DNA from: Aquimarina sp. AU474
GTDB taxonomy: Bacteria > Bacteroidota > Bacteroidia > Flavobacteriales > Flavobacteriaceae
Length of the DNA stretch: 64,000 nucleotides
Assembly (NCBI RefSeq): GCF_900312815.1
Contig: NZ_OMPE01000009.1
Span: 1 to 64,000, forward strand
Direction: 5' to 3'
Part shown: positions 61,021-64,000 of the stretch, in pieces
How positions within the stretch are numbered: position 1 is the first letter of the stretch
Layout: the number at the start of each line of letters is the position of its first letter
The notes under the pieces: model-generated
The model's database searches: none
Seen by the model: only the letters and a program-made list of their open reading frames with translations
What the model was told of the DNA's origin: nothing
Program-made: the position numbers and the translations under genes

Positions 61021-62148
61021 CTACATTTTTTTAAGTTCTTCTTTGTATGCTATAGGCGTTTTACCCTTTGCTTTTTTAAATACTCTATTAAATGTTGTTT
61101 TAGAGCTAAACCCACAATCAAATGCTATTCCTAATAAGGTGATTTTGTTATACTGGGTATCGCTCAACTTTTGAGTTACTGCATCAATCCTATATTCATT
61201 CACAAAATCTGAAAAGCTCTTTTGCAATCCTTCATTAATGATACGAGAAACATTGTTTGGATGAAGACTTAATTCCTTAGCCAAAATACCAAGGGTTAAT
61301 TCAGAATTTAAATAAAATAGATTTGTTTCCATTTGTTCCTTTAGCCATTTTGCCTGTTCTATTATTTCATTAGAGCGAACGACATCTTTTCGTAGCGATT
61401 TTCGTAACGAATCTAATAAAATAACCTCGGGACGTAAAAAACCCTCGGCACTTATCCATATGGTGATTATGGCCATTAAAATATAGAGTGGATAATAATG
61501 TCGTACTCCCAAACCATAATCAAAAACAACATAATCAACAATGGTATATGGAACCCATAACAGCCACAGGATAGAAAAAATACTGATTAATCTATATAAC
61601 CAATTTAGATTGTAACCATGGCTATTACTGTAATTATTATTTATCCAGATGTGATAATTCCGAATAGCCTTTAACGAGTATAAACTATAGAGAACTACAG
61701 AGATTATTGAAGCTAATTGCAATAATGGACTGAAAATAAAGAAAGTGGCTGTCTCATAATTAGGTATACCTTTTTTTATGCTTTCAAATCCTTGCACTAT
61801 TGAGACAATTACTTCAATCAATACCGGAGTAAAATGGAATAAGTATTTTTTTTTGAATTTAAAACTTTGATCCGTAATGTATTTGGTATAATAAAATATA
61901 CAAGGACCAAGAGCCAATGAATATTGAAATGGTATTAAATTTAAAGACGGAAAAGACTCATAGAGTTTAAAATCTATTCCTAATACCCAACAATTCCACA
62001 GCGCGATAATGATCGGTATGCATCCTAAAAATCGATTCCCTTTACGGTTTATTCTCTTTACTAAAATTAATAGTAATCCAAAGGTGAGACCAATGATTAA
62101 AGAGGAAAAAATTATGAAATTAAAAATATTGATTGGTAATTCGATCAT
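61021..62148 (-). CDS. Membrane-anchored AraC-family regulator
   Basis: About 375 aa from the chosen start with seven to eight membrane segments in the first 245 residues and a C-terminal AraC domain (GIAFDCGFSSKTTFNRVFKKAKGKTPIAYK). The frame is open to 62205, but the start at 62148 (MIELPINIFNF) fits the first helix. It is transcribed toward the hydrolase gene at 59138 with about 90 nt between, so that gene is its likely target. Confidence 0.88.
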   Translation of the reverse strand: MIELPINIFNFIIFSSLIIGLTFGLLLILVKRINRKGNRFLGCIPIIIALWNCWVLGIDFKLYESFPSLNLIPFQYSLALGPCIFYYTKYITDQSFKFKKKYLFHFTPVLIEVIVSIVQGFESIKKGIPNYETATFFIFSPLLQLASIISVVLYSLYSLKAIRNYHIWINNNYSNSHGYNLNWLYRLISIFSILWLLWVPYTIVDYVVFDYGLGVRHYYPLYILMAIITIWISAEGFLRPEVILLDSLRKSLRKDVVRSNEIIEQAKWLKEQMETNLFYLNSELTLGILAKELSLHPNNVSRIINEGLQKSFSDFVNEYRIDAVTQKLSDTQYNKITLLGIAFDCGFSSKTTFNRVFKKAKGKTPIAYKEELKKM

Positions 62149-62300
62149 AAGATAACTAGAACTAACTCTTAGTAAAATTACATAATTAGTTTGGGTAAAC
62201 ACCAAATTAACATCATGACAAACAACAACATACTTATTTGGTCATAAACGGATCTATGTAGTAATTAAATAAAATACAGAGGTATTAACATCACTGTCTT

Positions 62301-62978
62301 TTAAAAAAATTTATAAAGCGTAGTAACTATTACCTCTTTATCATCATTTATGAGAACAGACAATAATTGTTTTTCTTCTTTTACTTTTAAGCTAAATGGC
62401 GGAGCTACTACATCTAAACCACTTTGTTTTTTTAGTCTAATTCCTTGCCCCGAAATAATATCTTTATTGGGTATAAAATCTCCTTCTGGCATATGTTCTG
62501 TTATAATCACATATTTAAAATCACTTAACTTTTTTAATATACTTTGTACTTCCGTATTTGATAAATGTTGTAGCACTTGCCTTAATACGGCACAATCTCC
62601 AGAAGGTAAATTATCTACAGCAATATCCAAACAACGAAATTCTAAGTTTTCTACTTTAAATTTTTCTTTATTATAATCTATAAGATCTGTTACAATATCT
62701 ACAGCTATATATTTTTTGGTATGTTGCACCAGTTCTTTCCCAACATTAAAATCTCCACAACCTAAATCACATACTGTAAGAGGCTTTTTAAAAGACATTA
62801 AAAACGATGTTAAAACATCTACATATGGATTTACCATCTCGGGATGATGTGAGCCTGTTCCTGAATAAAATTTGGATGTATTACCTCCCCAAAGTTTTTT
62901 TTCGTAAACCTGTTCCATAGCCTCTTTAGTGGGCCAAGGCTTTTTTACTCTTTTATTTTCATTTTCTTTCTTCTTCAT
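62301..62978 (-). CDS. SAM-dependent methyltransferase
   Basis: A 225-aa class I methyltransferase: VCDLGCGDFNVGKEL (motif I), KYIAVDIVTDLI (motif II) and CAVLRQVLQHLSNTEV (motif III-IV region). The N-terminal 45 residues (PWPTKEAMEQVYEKKLWGG) precede the fold and may confer substrate specificity. The substrate is not evident. It lies 7 nt downstream of the AraC gene on the same strand, so the two form an operon. Confidence 0.88.
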   Translation of the reverse strand: MKKKENENKRVKKPWPTKEAMEQVYEKKLWGGNTSKFYSGTGSHHPEMVNPYVDVLTSFLMSFKKPLTVCDLGCGDFNVGKELVQHTKKYIAVDIVTDLIDYNKEKFKVENLEFRCLDIAVDNLPSGDCAVLRQVLQHLSNTEVQSILKKLSDFKYVIITEHMPEGDFIPNKDIISGQGIRLKKQSGLDVVAPPFSLKVKEEKQLLSVLINDDKEVIVTTLYKFF

Positions 62979-62985
62979 AAATAGC

Positions 62986-63849
62986 TTATCCTTTTTCTAA
63001 CTTAGCAAAACCTACTGTTTTTCTATAAGTATCAGGTGATACACCAACTTTTTTCTTAAAAAATCGACTAAAATAAAACTCATCCTCATATCCAAGGGCA
63101 GCAGCTATTTGCTTTACAGGCTTGGAGGTTAAATAAAGTTCTCGCTTGGCTTCTATTACAATTCTATTGGTAATTAAAGATGTTGGAGTTTGATTAAGAT
63201 ATTTTTTTACGATTCCGGCAAGTGTTTTGGAACTCACACATAACATATCGGCGTATTCTTGTGGTGAGTGTATCCTAAAATAATTACTCTCGATTGTATC
63301 TACGAGATGTTGTAAGACTTCTGATTTTCTATTTGTGGACTTCGGCACGGTATCCTTGTCGAATTTCTTCTTTTGTCTCACAGATTCTATAAGAAAAACT
63401 TTCAGAAACGCTACAAGAACTTCATGTTGAGCAATAGATTCTCTATTCATTTCTCTAGAAATTTGATCTATTAAGTTAGAAAACAATTCTTCCTCGAATA
63501 TTTTAAAAAAAGGACGAGAATGGAAATTACCAAAAAGAACACCTTCTGTTTCAATTTCATTCTGATGCCTATAGGTACAAAAAAAATCTGGATGAAAATT
63601 TAATAAAAAACCAGAGCATTCTTCTTCTGACGCTAGCATAAATGGTTGATAAGGAGATAGGCAGATCATGTGATGCTCTTTGAGTTGATATTCTGAAAAA
63701 TCTACCACCAACTTAGATAGGTTACTTCTTAGTAATATAAGAGAGTAGTAATTTTTTCGCTGTAAATGATCAAACTGATTAAGCCCATTAAACTGCTCTA
63801 ATCTAAATGCTAATTCTCCATTTTGCTTATCAATAATAATCTGTGTCAT
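62986..63849 (-). CDS. AraC-family regulator
   Basis: A 287-aa soluble regulator with a cupin-like N-terminal half (about 30-110; SLILLRSNLSKLVVDFSEYQL, HHMICLSPYQPFML) and an AraC domain (about 180-280; VKQIAAALGYEDEFYFSRFFKKKVGVSPDTYR). It is encoded directly upstream of the methyltransferase gene, separated by 7 nt, and likely regulates that operon. Confidence 0.9.
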   Translation of the reverse strand: MTQIIIDKQNGELAFRLEQFNGLNQFDHLQRKNYYSLILLRSNLSKLVVDFSEYQLKEHHMICLSPYQPFMLASEEECSGFLLNFHPDFFCTYRHQNEIETEGVLFGNFHSRPFFKIFEEELFSNLIDQISREMNRESIAQHEVLVAFLKVFLIESVRQKKKFDKDTVPKSTNRKSEVLQHLVDTIESNYFRIHSPQEYADMLCVSSKTLAGIVKKYLNQTPTSLITNRIVIEAKRELYLTSKPVKQIAAALGYEDEFYFSRFFKKKVGVSPDTYRKTVGFAKLEKG

Positions 63850-63906
63850 AGGTCGAGTATTGTAAGTATATCTTTCTTAAAATAATTTAGAATTCAGAAT
63901 TAAAAA

Positions 63907-63934
63907 AGAAAGGAGTGTTGCTGCACTCCTTTCT
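63907..63934 (-). terminator. Rho-independent terminator of the gene entering from the right
   Basis: AGAAAGGAGTG and CACTCCTTTCT form a perfect 11-bp stem with loop TTGCTG. On the - strand it is followed by a run of T (the A run at 63902-63907 on the + strand), so it terminates transcription of the partial gene at 63948-64000. Confidence 0.85.
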
Positions 63935-63947
63935 AAATGTAAAAAAA

Positions 63948-64000
63948 TTATTTCGAAGCTAAAACATCTATTTTTTGTATAGCGGTTGTTTCAAAACCTT
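63948..64000 (-). CDS. 3' end of a minus-strand gene (partial)
   Basis: Read on the - strand, a frame enters from the right edge and ends with TAA at 63948-63950, giving the C-terminal peptide GFETTAIQKIDVLASK. The strong terminator hairpin 13 nt beyond supports a real gene. Too short to identify. Confidence 0.6.
   Translation of the reverse strand, partial: GFETTAIQKIDVLASK

Overview
The window looks like chromosome from a marine-type member of the Flavobacteriaceae (phylum Bacteroidota). The DNA is AT-rich (about two thirds A+T by eye). Promoters of the Bacteroidota type (TTG, about 18 nt, TAnnTTTG) are visible. The protein families are typical of this group: DUF2975 with a YozG-like HTH, DUF3667, DUF6090-like, DUF2200, many CPBP proteases, membrane-anchored AraC and LytTR regulators, and short Bacteroidota lipoproteins. 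No rRNA, tRNA, CRISPR array, transposase or integrase was found.

From about 1.7 kb to 56.3 kb nearly all credible genes lie on the + strand. Most are single, unrelated, short genes. Between them sit 70-190 bp imperfect inverted repeats that share a core of AAC (left end) and GTT (right end), strong outer stems, and often a conserved apical hairpin. I count roughly 34 complete, degenerate or half sites. I read this as an integron-like gene-cassette array without an integrase in view (a CALIN-type array). The strongest evidence is that the bases starting at GTT just upstream of a cassette are the reverse complement of the bases ending in AAC at the end of the same cassette. The match is perfect over 9-10 bp in five cassettes and partial in about ten more. 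This is what is expected if each gene plus its 3' hairpin once existed as an excised circle. The core does not fit the classical RYYYAAC/GTTRRRY boxes, so the recombinase may have a different specificity.

Layout: 0-0.2 kb, the 3' end of an unknown gene; 0.3-0.5 kb, a 21-bp tandem repeat tract; 1-11.6 kb, cassettes for unknown proteins, a YCII/ECF42-type sigma factor/VOC unit, a methyltransferase-like protein, a secreted HIT protein, DUF2306, Crp plus CPBP, and an alpha/beta hydrolase; 12-24.4 kb, LytTR plus CPBP, an arginase-family enzyme, a serine hydrolase, VOC, AraC plus CPBP, DUF2200, and AraC plus an S41 protease; 24.6-38.3 kb, a truncated M20 gene, a CrtA-like protein, Crp/SnoaL/VOC, DUF3667, a serine hydrolase, TrmL, GNAT, VOC, YihY, CPBP, DinB, a cyanophycinase-like protein and another serine hydrolase; 38.5-41.5 kb, PD40, DinB, DUF2071 and a membrane protein; 41.8-46.6 kb, a conventional operon (DUF2975, HTH, ABC ATPase, permease-M1 peptidase fusion) with no cassette sites; 46.9-56.3 kb, more cassette-like genes with degenerate sites; 56.3-59.1 kb, + strand genes without sites; 59.1-64 kb, ordinary minus-strand genes.

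The cargo is repetitive in type: five CPBP proteases, five VOC genes, four serine-beta-lactamase-like hydrolases, three DinB proteins and many one-component regulators. It looks like a library of stress, detoxification and sensing functions rather than one pathway. Several cassettes carry a regulator followed by a membrane protease. Broken genes, half sites and fused cassettes show that the array is also decaying.
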